Notes: a model not told the origin generated them from the letters alone. A DNA stretch of 64,000 nucleotides from Bacteroidales bacterium UBA3653 (GCA_002373505.1 DFKE01000017.1:1-64000); one strand, 5' to 3'. Positions 43,049-51,164 are shown, counted from the first letter of the stretch. Numbers and translations: made by a program.

Positions 43049-44074
43049 TTATTCTTTGTTGTTTGTACCCGAATCCGATTCGGGAGCAAGGGACAAAGTG
43101 CAGATTTCTTCTGCCATCTGATTCATCGCCACGCAATCAGCACGGCTGACATGCTTTTTTTGCGGGTCGTATTCCCATGGGCTAAGTATCAGCACATGTC
43201 CGGCTGCAACGGCATCAAACAGGCTGTCTTGCGGTTTATAATAATCCCGGAAGCCGTTATCGGCAATATAGATGAATGGATGTCCCTCCTTCAGCAGCAC
43301 TGCCATCACCGCCTGTTCTTGTTGGCTGATGAATGGTGAGACAAGAACGGTTCCGCGTCGTGCAGCAAGAACACAGCCGTTCATATAATCGCGTAGCCGT
43401 TTATCATCGCCATGCTCCGCTTCTTCTACCATCGTTCTGCGTACATGAACGGGCATATACTGCGTCCGTTGTAACAACTCTGCATTACCGACACCTTTGT
43501 ATGTTCGTTTAGAAATTTCTATATTATCCTGTACCCAGAATAATTTCGGGTATATCCGTTTGGTAGCGAGGCGTTGTGGGTTCATGCGGATATAATCATA
43601 CATCGTTTGTAACTGCCCTTGGTGTGTAAGTACACGGATGAAAGGTCGTTCTGTAAATATTGGGAATGGATATTGCTCCTCTTTGTTGTTTGTCCCCGAA
43701 TCAGATTCGGGAGCAAGGGACAAAGAATATGCTTTGCCAAGTTTCTTTGCTCCTTGCCAAAGGCTGCGCACAACGGAACGTATACTGGTGTCCATCGGCT
43801 GTGTAACATGCAAGATTGCATGCAGATGATCAGGCATGAGGCAGAATTGCAGGATACGTATCTCCGGATAATACGATGGATGACTCAGTAATTTTTCCAC
43901 CAGCGCATTACCCAAATTCGTTCGCTCTACTATTGCCTGCTTAGGATCATTCTCCTGAATGATCAGTTTACCCAACAACGGCTCTCGACTGGGCACTACC
44001 AACGTGACGTGGTATATACCAATGCCATACCATGCCATTCCTTTCTCCTGCCAATGCCAATTGTTATCATCCAT
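43049..44074 (-). CDS. REP-associated tyrosine transposase fused to a SLOG/DprA-like domain
   Basis: A protein of 341 residues. The N-terminal part is an HUH single-strand transposase (Y1) with the HUH pair in MPDHLHAIL (His83, His85) and candidate catalytic tyrosines in TMYDYIRMNPQRL (159-161). The C-terminal part (about 215-320) reads like a Rossmann DprA/LOG domain: RRGTVLVSPFISQQEQAV, then IADNGFRDYY and LILSPWEYDP. Two copies of a 46-bp palindromic repeat are in frame, giving SLAPESDSGTNNKE at 119-132 and again at the C-terminal end. RAYT proteins act on REP palindromes elsewhere in bacteria. Confidence 0.85.
   Translation of the reverse strand: MDDNNWHWQEKGMAWYGIGIYHVTLVVPSREPLLGKLIIQENDPKQAIVERTNLGNALVEKLLSHPSYYPEIRILQFCLMPDHLHAILHVTQPMDTSIRSVVRSLWQGAKKLGKAYSLSLAPESDSGTNNKEEQYPFPIFTERPFIRVLTHQGQLQTMYDYIRMNPQRLATKRIYPKLFWVQDNIEISKRTYKGVGNAELLQRTQYMPVHVRRTMVEEAEHGDDKRLRDYMNGCVLAARRGTVLVSPFISQQEQAVMAVLLKEGHPFIYIADNGFRDYYKPQDSLFDAVAAGHVLILSPWEYDPQKKHVSRADCVAMNQMAEEICTLSLAPESDSGTNNKE
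43053..43098. repeat. REP-like palindrome, copy 1
   Basis: Core CCCGAATC-C-GATTCGGG, flanked by TTTGT and GGACAAA arms that can pair further. It encodes the last residues of the transposase. It differs from copy 2 at two of 46 positions. Confidence 0.9.
43680..43725. repeat. REP-like palindrome, copy 2
   Basis: Core CCCGAATC-A-GATTCGGG with TTTGTC and GACAAA outer arms, in frame inside the transposase gene at residues 119-132. It lies in the same orientation as copy 1. Confidence 0.9.
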
Positions 44075-44077
44075 ATT

Positions 44078-44356
44078 CTATGCTGCGTATAAATGCATTT
44101 CTGTCAATTCTTTATACTCATCCGGAGTAGGGATTCTTCTATTCTCAGTGTAAAACATATTCATGTCACGTTGCAAATCTTTCGAAAACTCCATTTCAAA
44201 TTCATCATCCCATCTTAGTCCCATATATGACAAACTCACAGGGAAACTGACATACTTAACATCATTATTATCTTCTATACCAACGCGAACGTACATTATA
44301 TCTGCGTTTATTTCATCACGGCTTAACTCATCAAGCCACGTTAGAGGAATTTCCAT
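44078..44356 (-). CDS. Small hypothetical protein in the defence-like operon
   Basis: A 92-residue acidic protein (MEIPLTWLDELSRDEINAD at the start) with no signal peptide, zinc motif or membrane segment. It stops three bases before the transposase start and begins 12 bases after the nuclease-like gene, which supports co-translation with both. The family is not recognised. Confidence 0.6.
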   Translation of the reverse strand: MEIPLTWLDELSRDEINADIMYVRVGIEDNNDVKYVSFPVSLSYMGLRWDDEFEMEFSKDLQRDMNMFYTENRRIPTPDEYKELTEMHLYAA

Positions 44357-44368
44357 AATACAAGATTT

Positions 44369-44896
44369 TCAATAACCAATTAACAAAATTCCTTTGAGAG
44401 GCAATTTCAATCTATTAGAAATATATAGCGTTTCAAGGAAGGTCCTGACTTCTTGATAATCTTTTCCAACCACCTCTTTACCACCGCTATTAAACCTATA
44501 TTCGTTCAAGACAGCAATCACCAGATATTCAACGTCAAACATCATGCAGGCTTGGAAAATGTCCTTTAAGAACTGATTGTTCCGCACAGCACGACCTGCT
44601 TCTACCTCAATAACAATGCCTTGTTCACGATTGAAAGCGTCTGCATAAAACGACTTGTCTATTGCATTATTTTCGCCAAACAATACAGGCACATCAATTT
44701 TTTCGTCATGACCTTTTCCTTTTTCAACATCAAAGCCAATCGATTCCAAATGCGGACGCAGTAGTGCCAAAACATCGTTGGACACTCGGTGTTGTCCATC
44801 TTCTAAAGTTGGTTCAATCTTTTTGAAGCAGTCAATGATTGATTGAACCTCTTTTGTCACTCCATGAGAGCGTGGAAAGAATTGATAGTTTATCAT
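44369..44896 (-). CDS. Nuclease-like protein, PD-(D/E)XK-type candidate
   Basis: A 175-residue protein whose centre reads DKSFYADAFNREQGIVIEVE followed by AGRAVRNNQFLKDIF. The Asp followed at a distance by E-x-E resembles the variant active site of PD-(D/E)XK nucleases such as BglII-like restriction enzymes, but the match is by eye only. It is the first gene of the seven-gene run to 39820. A promoter is not clear: TAACTTTA at 44920-44913 resembles a -7 box but has no matching -33 box. Confidence 0.6.
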   Translation of the reverse strand: MINYQFFPRSHGVTKEVQSIIDCFKKIEPTLEDGQHRVSNDVLALLRPHLESIGFDVEKGKGHDEKIDVPVLFGENNAIDKSFYADAFNREQGIVIEVEAGRAVRNNQFLKDIFQACMMFDVEYLVIAVLNEYRFNSGGKEVVGKDYQEVRTFLETLYISNRLKLPLKGILLIGY

Positions 44897-45001
44897 AGTT
44901 GTTATTGATTTTTAAAGTTATGCAATCTATTATCGCCTACTTGATTTTTATCAAAAAAGAAGAAAAACATATTACGTATAAATCTTTTGTTAATTTTAAA
45001 A

Positions 45002-45062
45002 GGCAACGCTATGCGGCGTCCAAAGGCAGACCAATGCCCATCGCCGCACAACTTGTGTTGCC
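45002..45062. repeat. Nested palindrome, 61 bp
   Basis: GGCAAC/GTTGCC (45002-45007, 45057-45062), GCGGCG/CGCCGC (45013-45018, 45042-45047) and GGCA/TGCC (45025-45028, 45035-45038) are nested. It lies in the 218-bp gap upstream of the seven-gene run. It is GC-rich in AT-rich surroundings. Confidence 0.65.
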
Positions 45063-45114
45063 TATGTCGTTTGCAGTGTTGCATAATTGGTCTTTTTGGA
45101 AATGCGGATGTCGG

Positions 45115-45378
45115 TTAATCAATGAATATCCAACTATTGGCAATGTCGCTTGCCTTGTCGTTGTCCGGCTCTCCCTCATAGATTAGGCTTTCTATCGGAT
45201 AGATGCCGTCGTCCTCGGTGCCGTTTAAATTGTCCTCAATTTCGGCTTGGTACTCCATTTCATCATTGAGGAAAACATGGAGAACCGGTTTCTGATACCC
45301 GTCCGGGTAATCTAAATACTCTTGTACAGCGTCATAGATTTTCTGTTCTAACGCCTGAATGTCTTGAATACTTGCCAT
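45115..45378 (-). CDS. Small acidic hypothetical protein
   Basis: An 87-residue acidic protein starting MASIQDIQALEQKIYDAVQE, with a central beta-rich part. The start at 45378 is chosen because the frame upstream runs into the promoter at 45442-45473. It has no recognisable domain. Composition (many Asp and Glu) is similar to small immunity or anti-nuclease proteins, but this is only an impression. Confidence 0.6.
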   Translation of the reverse strand: MASIQDIQALEQKIYDAVQEYLDYPDGYQKPVLHVFLNDEMEYQAEIEDNLNGTEDDGIYPIESLIYEGEPDNDKASDIANSWIFID

Positions 45379-45441
45379 AATTTTTGGTCTTTTATGGATT
45401 AATGTTTTATTTTTTTTGCGTTTCGCACGCAAAATTGCGTG

Positions 45442-45473
45442 CAAAGGTACGAAATTTTTCGAATATGTGCAAG
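45442..45473 (-). promoter_or_regulatory. Promoter of the 87-residue protein
   Basis: On the minus strand CTTG (45473-45470), 20 nt, TACCTTTG (45449-45442). Confidence 0.85.
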
Positions 45474-45541
45474 GAAAATCTTGGATTTTTGATTCGGACG
45501 GCTGTTTTTTGTGTCTCGGTCATCTCTCGGTCTTGTCCCGC

Positions 45542-46594
45542 TCATCGGTCGGTGGATAATTCTTTGGCGGCGGCTAAGGATTTTTGTAATTGGCGCAGAA
45601 GAACCTCTTTGGATGGCAGTTCGGTCAGATATTGCGCTACCCGGATGCCCGACTTATCCAATTGAAGCAAGTTTATCTGTTCCTCGCTTCCTTCCGTACA
45701 CAATAGTAATCCAAGCGGTGACTCTTCACCCGGTTGCATCTCATTCTGTTCCAACCAACGCAGATACAACTCCATTTGACCCTTGTACTGCGCTTTGAAA
45801 CGACCGAGTTTGAGGTCTATAGCTATCAAACGATGCAACTTGCGGTGATAGAACAGCAGATCCAAATAAAAGTCCTCGCCGTCAATGATCATTCGTTTCT
45901 GGCGCTCCACAAACGTAAAGCCGTTGCCTAATTCCATGATAAACTGCTCTAAATGCGCGACCAGACTGTCTTCCAGCGATCTCTCTGAATACATGCCTTT
46001 GAGACCTGTAAACTCCAAGAAATAAGGGCTCTTAAATACCAAATCCGGAGACAGAGTCTCGTTATCACGCAAATCTGCCAGTTCCTGCTTGATCAGTTCC
46101 TCCGGTTTTGTAGCAATCGCTGTGCGTTCATACAACATGCCATCAATCTTCTCGCGTAGCTTATTGCGTCCCCATCTTTCGGAGGCAGCCATCGTTAAGT
46201 AAAACTCGCGTTGGAGTGGTTCTTTTAAAGGCAACACCTCAATAAAGTGGCTCCATGATAATTTGGTCGCAAGTTGCGACACAATTTGGAAGTCGGGCAG
46301 AAGACGCGAAAATTGCATCATTCTCTGAATATTACGAAGTTCAAAACTCTTGGTCTCATACTCTTGTTGTAATTGCGTCGCAACATGCGACACAATTTGT
46401 TGACCATACTCAGCACGCTCGTTATTCAGCACATCGCGATTGATGCGATCACCGATATGCCAATACATTGCCGTCAACTCATAATTGGCTGTAGCTGCTA
46501 CGTGTGAACGCGCGGTATTGATTATCTTCCGCAAGTCACCGAGAAGTTCCGCAGAAACTATTTCGGTCGGATTGATTTTCTCTATATCTGCCAT
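45542..46594 (-). CDS. YhcG/DUF1016 family PDDEXK nuclease
   Basis: A 350-residue protein with an N-terminal DUF1016 helical domain (IINTARSHVAATANYELTAM, YWHIGDRIN) and a C-terminal PD-(D/E)XK nuclease domain: DGEDFYLDLLFYHRKLHRL and AIDLKLGRFKAQYKGQMELY, in which Asp and the D-x-K are visible. YhcG-type proteins are common next to restriction and mobile elements. Whether it restricts DNA is unknown. It has its own promoter at 46650. Confidence 0.92.
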   Translation of the reverse strand: MADIEKINPTEIVSAELLGDLRKIINTARSHVAATANYELTAMYWHIGDRINRDVLNNERAEYGQQIVSHVATQLQQEYETKSFELRNIQRMMQFSRLLPDFQIVSQLATKLSWSHFIEVLPLKEPLQREFYLTMAASERWGRNKLREKIDGMLYERTAIATKPEELIKQELADLRDNETLSPDLVFKSPYFLEFTGLKGMYSERSLEDSLVAHLEQFIMELGNGFTFVERQKRMIIDGEDFYLDLLFYHRKLHRLIAIDLKLGRFKAQYKGQMELYLRWLEQNEMQPGEESPLGLLLCTEGSEEQINLLQLDKSGIRVAQYLTELPSKEVLLRQLQKSLAAAKELSTDR

Positions 46595-46649
46595 ATATCT
46601 TTACTTTTTCTATTTGCGATTTTGCGTCTCGCACGCAAAAATCCGATTG

Positions 46650-46681
46650 CAAAGGTACAACAAATTTTTTATATATGCAAG
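46650..46681 (-). promoter_or_regulatory. Promoter of the DUF1016 gene
   Basis: On the minus strand CTTG (46681-46678), 20 nt, TACCTTTG (46657-46650). Confidence 0.85.
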
Positions 46682-46716
46682 AATTGCATAAAAAAATATG
46701 AAAAAACGCGCGTGCG

Positions 46717-46748
46717 CTTGCGTATGTCAAAAAAAAGTGCTATCTTTG
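46717..46748 (+). promoter_or_regulatory. Promoter upstream of the 127-residue protein
   Basis: CTTG (46717-46720), 20 nt beginning CGTATGTC and an A tract, TATCTTTG (46741-46748). Divergent from the promoter at 46650. Confidence 0.85.
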
Positions 46749-46759
46749 CAGCCGATTTT

Positions 46760-46799
46760 GTCGAAAGGCGAAAGGTGAAAGGTGAAAATTGAAAGGTTA
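46760..46799. repeat. GAAAGGT heptamer array in a leader
   Basis: Five units of GAAAGGC/GAAAGGT/GAAAATT between promoter and start codon, transcribed as leader RNA. Confidence 0.88.
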
Positions 46800-46812
46800 A
46801 AACAATAGAGAT

Positions 46813-47196
46813 ATGACAACTGCAGGAAAAGTAATTACATGGAGTTCGGTGATCGCAGTCATTGCGCTCGCGGGATTTATCTTCTTTAAGTTCTGCTTCG
46901 TCTATAGCGAAGGCGTGAACGAGGGAGATATCAATTATTTCCAGAAAGAAGGATTCGTATTCAAGACCTATGAAGGCAAGATGATTCAGACAGGCCTCAA
47001 GAACACCAAGGTGCAAGGCTCGATCCAGTCGAACGAGTTCAAGTTCTCCGTGGTGGACGAGAAAGTAGCCCAAAAGCTGAACGAGGGTACCAACACGGGA
47101 GTCAAGCTGCACTGGAAACGCTATCTGGGCACGCTGCCCTGGCGCGGCAACAGCCAGTTTATCGTAGATAGCGTGTATGTTGCTCCGCATAGATAG
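46813..47196 (+). CDS. Membrane-anchored small protein, unknown function
   Basis: A 127-residue protein with one N-terminal transmembrane segment (about 7-30) and a soluble, probably periplasmic, domain containing GFVFKTYEGKMIQTGLKN and ending in YVAPHR. Proteins of this plan are common in Bacteroidota, but I know no function. It has a good promoter and precedes the acyl-CoA ligase. Confidence 0.7.
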   Translation: MTTAGKVITWSSVIAVIALAGFIFFKFCFVYSEGVNEGDINYFQKEGFVFKTYEGKMIQTGLKNTKVQGSIQSNEFKFSVVDEKVAQKLNEGTNTGVKLHWKRYLGTLPWRGNSQFIVDSVYVAPHR

Positions 47197-47242
47197 ACCG
47201 CTGCGCTGACAGAGTACTGACCGCTGCGCTGACAGAGCACAG
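47196..47242. repeat. Tandem duplication, about 23 bp
   Basis: GACCGCTGCGCTGACAGAG occurs twice in direct succession, overlapping the stop codon of the preceding gene. Confidence 0.8.
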
Positions 47243-47294
47243 ACTCGAGTAAGAGAAGCGGTTCATAATAGAGAACTAAAATCGTTAAACTGTT

Positions 47295-48971
47295 ATGATG
47301 ACAGAAGAGAAATATAATTTCGTCAAGATGTACGAGCGTTCGTTCCGTGAGAACTGGGACGCGGAAGCCTTGACGGATTACGGAATAGATGTGACGCTGA
47401 CCTATGGCCAGTTGGCAATCAATATCGAGAAACTGCATATCCTCTTCAAGGAATGCGGTATCAAGAAAAACGATAAGATAGCCGTGATGGGTAAGAACAA
47501 CAGCAACTGGATAGCTGTGTATCTGGCTACCGTTACGTACGGCGCCATCATCGTGCCGATATTGCAGGATTTCCGCGCCAACGACGCTATCCATATCATC
47601 AACCATTCGGAGAGCAAACTCCTCTTTATCAGCGATATCAACTGGGAAGGCATCGACCTGGACCAGATCCCCAAGGTGCTGGCAGCCATCAGTCTGAACG
47701 ACTGGCATCCTATCTCCCTGGCGCTGGATCCCAAGAAGATCAACTACGAAGCTATCGCCCGTAAGTTCAAGGAGAAACATCCGGACGGCTATTGGGCGAA
47801 AGACGTGCATTTCGACGAACGCCCGAACAGCGAGATAGGCAGCATCAACTACACCTCCGGTACCACGGGTTTCAGCAAAGGCGTCATCATGCCTCTGAAC
47901 GGCCTTGCGGGTAATGTGCGTTACGGTCTGGAGAGCGGTATCGCTTTCAAGGGATCGCGTTTTGTGACCTTCCTGCCGCTGGCGCACGCTTACGGCTGCG
48001 CATTCGATTTTCTCTCGTGTCTTGCTGCCGGAGGCCACTCCTGGCTCATCGGCAGAACGCCCAGCCCGAAGATACTGCTCAAGGCGTTTGAGGAAGTCAA
48101 GCCGACCGTCATCCTGTCCGTTCCGCTGATATTGGAGAAGATATACAAGAAGATGATCGTGCCCCAGATCCAGAAACCGCCCGTAAGCTGGGTGCTCAAA
48201 GTGCCGTTCCTGGACGAAGTGGTATGTTCCAAGATACGCGAACAGCTGGTTCAGGCTTTCGGCGGCGAGTTCAGCCAGATGATCATCGGCGGCGCGCCCC
48301 TCAACCCCGAGGTGGAAGCCTTCCTGCACCGGATCAAGTTCCCCGTATCGGTGGGATACGGCATGACCGAATGTGCGCCGCTCATCTGCTACACCCCGAT
48401 CAACGAGGGTCCGCGGATGTATTCCTGCGGCAAACCGCTTGCCGGAATCATGGAGGTGAAGATCCTCGACCCCAACAGCGAGGGAATAGGCGAGGTGGTA
48501 GTACGCGGCGAGAACACCATGGCGGGATACTACAAGAACCCCAAGGCAACCAAAGAGGCCTTCACCAAGGACGGATGGCTCCGTACCGGCGACCTGGGTA
48601 CGCTGGACAGCGACGGATTCCTCTATATCAAAGGACGCTGCAAGACCATGCTGCTCGGACCTTCGGGACAGAACATATACCCGGAGGAGATAGAGGCGAA
48701 GATCAACAACATGCCTTACGTGCTCGAATCGCTCGTTCTGCAACAGGAAGACAACCGTCTGGTGGCGCTCGTCTGCCCCGACTACAACGAGGTGGACGCC
48801 AGCGGACTGACACGCGAACAACTGGACGAAGCCATGGAGGAGGCACGCAAGCAGGTCAATTCCGAACTTGCGGCATACGAGCAGATAGCTATCGTGAAAC
48901 TCTATCCGCACGAGTTCGAGAAAACCCCGAAGAAATCCATCAAACGGTTCCTTTATACGGTGAACAGTTGA
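47295..48971 (+). CDS. AMP-forming acyl-CoA synthetase
   Basis: A 558-residue ANL-superfamily enzyme that activates a fatty or other carboxylic acid by way of an acyl-adenylate. The P-loop-like motif is NYTSGTTGFSKGVIMPL, the central motif is GYGMTECAP, RTGDLGTLDSDGFLYIKGR is the hinge region, and the late lysine motif is TPKKSIKRFLY. Substrate chain length cannot be read from sequence. The gene ends in a GAAAGGT repeat directly after the stop. Confidence 0.92.
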   Translation: MMTEEKYNFVKMYERSFRENWDAEALTDYGIDVTLTYGQLAINIEKLHILFKECGIKKNDKIAVMGKNNSNWIAVYLATVTYGAIIVPILQDFRANDAIHIINHSESKLLFISDINWEGIDLDQIPKVLAAISLNDWHPISLALDPKKINYEAIARKFKEKHPDGYWAKDVHFDERPNSEIGSINYTSGTTGFSKGVIMPLNGLAGNVRYGLESGIAFKGSRFVTFLPLAHAYGCAFDFLSCLAAGGHSWLIGRTPSPKILLKAFEEVKPTVILSVPLILEKIYKKMIVPQIQKPPVSWVLKVPFLDEVVCSKIREQLVQAFGGEFSQMIIGGAPLNPEVEAFLHRIKFPVSVGYGMTECAPLICYTPINEGPRMYSCGKPLAGIMEVKILDPNSEGIGEVVVRGENTMAGYYKNPKATKEAFTKDGWLRTGDLGTLDSDGFLYIKGRCKTMLLGPSGQNIYPEEIEAKINNMPYVLESLVLQQEDNRLVALVCPDYNEVDASGLTREQLDEAMEEARKQVNSELAAYEQIAIVKLYPHEFEKTPKKSIKRFLYTVNS

Positions 48972-49049
48972 AAGGTGAAAGGTGAAAGTTGAAAGGTGAA
49001 AGTCGAAAGTCGAAAGACCGCTTCGCTCAAAGCTGATGGCTGACGGCTG
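48970..49049. repeat. Compound repeat, GAAAGGT then GAAAGTC then GGCTGAC
   Basis: Eight units of GAAAGGT/GAAAGTT/GAAAGTC are followed by a short hairpin AGCTGATGGCTGACGGCT-type word. Three repeat families occur side by side between the ligase and coaX. Confidence 0.88.
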
Positions 49050-49074
49050 AATGCCAACAAAAGACAAAGGACAA

Positions 49075-49863
49075 ATGAATCTCTGTATTGATCAAGGAAA
49101 CAGCCGCACCAAAGTGGCGCTGATGACGGACGAAGGGAAGATGGTGAAGCATCTGATCTACAAGTCGTTCTCCTCCGCAGACGTGGAGCGGCTCTTTGAC
49201 CTATACGACATAACCGATTCGATCATCTCGTCCGTAGTGAACATAGAGCCCGCCGTGGTCAACGTTCTCCACCGCCGCTCGCAGCATTTTGTGCTCTTTG
49301 ACCACCATACTCCGGTACCCATCACCAACCGCTATGACACCCCCGAGACACTCGGACAGGACCGTCTGGCGGCGGCAGTAGGGGCGAAAAGCATCTGTCC
49401 GGAGGAGAACCTGCTGATCATCGACGCCGGATCCGCCATCACGTATGATTTTGTGTCGGCGGAGGGAGAGTACCTGGGCGGCAACATCGCCCCGGGCCTG
49501 AAGATGAGGTTTACCATGCTTCACCGCATGACGAAGAAACTGCCTCTCGTGGAGGCGGACGAGAATGAACTGATCCCTCTTTTCGGGACGAACACACGCG
49601 ATGCTATCGCCGCGGGAGTTATCCGCGGAACGGCATACGAGGTGAAAGGATACATGCGGACATTAGGAGAGAAAGTGCCGCATTTCCGCACTTTCCTGAC
49701 CGGCGGCCATGCTCCCTATATCCTTAATAACGTGCGCAGCTCGCGCAGCGAGAAAAGAGAGATAAAATACGAGAAACACTTGGTTCTCATCGGCCTGAAT
49801 GAGATACTGAGGTTTAATAAATTGAAAGTTCTTATCTCGGCTAAGCCTCGAACGATCGGCTGA
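49075..49863 (+). CDS. coaX: Type III pantothenate kinase
   Basis: First step of coenzyme A synthesis, using a K+-dependent actin-fold kinase. The motifs are CIDQGNSRTKVALM at the N terminus, GQDRLAAAVGA, IIDAGSAITYDFV and GGNIAPGLKMRF. The start at 49075 gives the normal distance to the first Asp; ATG at 49051 would add MPTKDKGQ, which is mostly encoded by the region after the repeat. At 262 residues the length is usual. Confidence 0.93.
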   Translation: MNLCIDQGNSRTKVALMTDEGKMVKHLIYKSFSSADVERLFDLYDITDSIISSVVNIEPAVVNVLHRRSQHFVLFDHHTPVPITNRYDTPETLGQDRLAAAVGAKSICPEENLLIIDAGSAITYDFVSAEGEYLGGNIAPGLKMRFTMLHRMTKKLPLVEADENELIPLFGTNTRDAIAAGVIRGTAYEVKGYMRTLGEKVPHFRTFLTGGHAPYILNNVRSSRSEKREIKYEKHLVLIGLNEILRFNKLKVLISAKPRTIG

Positions 49864-49870
49864 AGCCGTA

Positions 49871-49930
49871 TGGAAAATTGAAAGTTGAAAGTTGAAAATT
49901 GAAAACTGAAAAATGAAAATTGAAAGGGCT
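49871..49930. repeat. GAAAATT/GAAAGTT array containing a start codon
   Basis: Seven units with 7-bp period. The start codon of the outer-membrane protein at 49913 and its first three codons (MKIE) are part of the array. Confidence 0.9.
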
Positions 49931-51163
49931 TTATATAAAGTAGTAGTGTTGTGGATGGTGCTCTTTGCACCTTTCACCTTTCACCTTTCACCTTTGTCGG
50001 CGCAGAATATGACCAGTTCGCCGTACTCACGCTATGCGTACGGCGATATGAACGAGAATGTACCGGTGGCGTTCCGGTCGATGGGTGGAGTAGGTCTGGG
50101 AATGCGCAACAACCGCGCGATCAACCCCTCGCAGCCCGCCTCTTATACATCCTGCGACAGCCTCACATTCATGTTCGACGTGGCAGCCAGCGCCTCCTGG
50201 AGCAGATACAGGGACGCAAGGGGAATGAAAAACAAAGCGAACGGAAACCTGGAGTACGTCACGATGCAGTTCCCCCTCTTCAAGAAATGGATAGCCATGT
50301 CGGTAGGTCTCTTGCCCTACAGTTCCGTAGGGTATGACATCTCGCTGAGCGACTCCATCCCTGGTTACCACTTCGTGAAGAACTACACGGGCGAAGGCAA
50401 CATCAGTCAGGTCTATGGCGGACTCAGTTTCAATATCATGAACTGGCTTGCTCTGGGAGCCAATGTCTATTATATGTGGGGCGATCTGAGCCACATGCGT
50501 GCGCTCACCTTCACCGAGACGGCCAACCCCACCATGCAATACGAGATGCTCTCTGTCTCCAACGTGCGTGTCCGTGCCGGCGCGCAGTTCTTCCATACTT
50601 GGAACAAACACACGGTCAACCTCGGAGCAGTCTTTGAGCCGCGGATGAAACTCAACAGCGATTTGTATATATACGAGTCGCAGACCAACGACACGATCTA
50701 TGTCGTCCAGAACGGATGGCAACTGCCGATGGTGTGGGGCGTAGGAGCCAGTTATAACTGGGACTCAAGACTGACCGTTGCCTTTGATTTCGAACGCCAG
50801 TGCATGGGTGAGGCGCTCTATAACGGTCTGCCGGGCAACCATCCAATCAACGGTCTGCAGAACCGCAACCGGTATGCCCTGGGCTTCGAATACAGGCATG
50901 ACGCTATGGGACGCAAGTACGCCGAGCGAATGCTATGGAGAGCCGGCGTGAGCGTGCAGGACGAGTACCTCGCTTCGATCGGAGCCAAGAAGATAACAGC
51001 CGCTATCGGTATCGGTTTCCCCCTCTGGACAATAGGTACAGTCATCAACCTCGGAGTGGAATACAACCACCGCGGTTCCGCCGCAGGACTGGAGGACAAC
51101 TCTTTCCGTTTTACGATCGGCGCATCTATCGCAGAGAACTGGTTCTTCAAACGTAAACTATAG
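49913..51163 (+). CDS. FadL-like outer-membrane protein
   Basis: A 416-residue barrel protein with signal peptide; mature start probably after LSAQ. It contains SSPYSRYAYGDMNENVPVAF and many alternating strands, ending in WFFKRKL. It resembles the Bacteroidota outer-membrane proteins related to FadL-type channels. The substrate is unknown. The signal peptide h-region APFTFHLSPLSA is encoded by a CACCTTT repeat (49967-49995) and the start codon lies in another repeat. Confidence 0.78.
   Translation: MKIERALYKVVVLWMVLFAPFTFHLSPLSAQNMTSSPYSRYAYGDMNENVPVAFRSMGGVGLGMRNNRAINPSQPASYTSCDSLTFMFDVAASASWSRYRDARGMKNKANGNLEYVTMQFPLFKKWIAMSVGLLPYSSVGYDISLSDSIPGYHFVKNYTGEGNISQVYGGLSFNIMNWLALGANVYYMWGDLSHMRALTFTETANPTMQYEMLSVSNVRVRAGAQFFHTWNKHTVNLGAVFEPRMKLNSDLYIYESQTNDTIYVVQNGWQLPMVWGVGASYNWDSRLTVAFDFERQCMGEALYNGLPGNHPINGLQNRNRYALGFEYRHDAMGRKYAERMLWRAGVSVQDEYLASIGAKKITAAIGIGFPLWTIGTVINLGVEYNHRGSAAGLEDNSFRFTIGASIAENWFFKRKL
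49967..49995. repeat. CACCTTT heptamer array inside a signal-peptide coding region
   Basis: Four units of CACCTTT encoding PFTFHLSP in the hydrophobic core of the signal peptide. Confidence 0.9.
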
Positions 51164-51164
51164 T

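Noticed and set aside
45002..45062. Integron attC site
   Set aside because: The outer arms GGCAAC/GTTGCC do not fit RYYYAAC/GTTRRRY and there is no integrase.
44899..45186. A 95-codon plus-strand frame and a 60-codon minus-strand frame in the gap before the nuclease-like gene
   Set aside because: Both run through the nested palindrome and lack promoters or protein-like composition.
47121..49067. A 648-codon open frame antisense to the acyl-CoA ligase
   Set aside because: It is a shadow of a well-supported enzyme, with Leu/Val/His-rich text typical of antisense translation.
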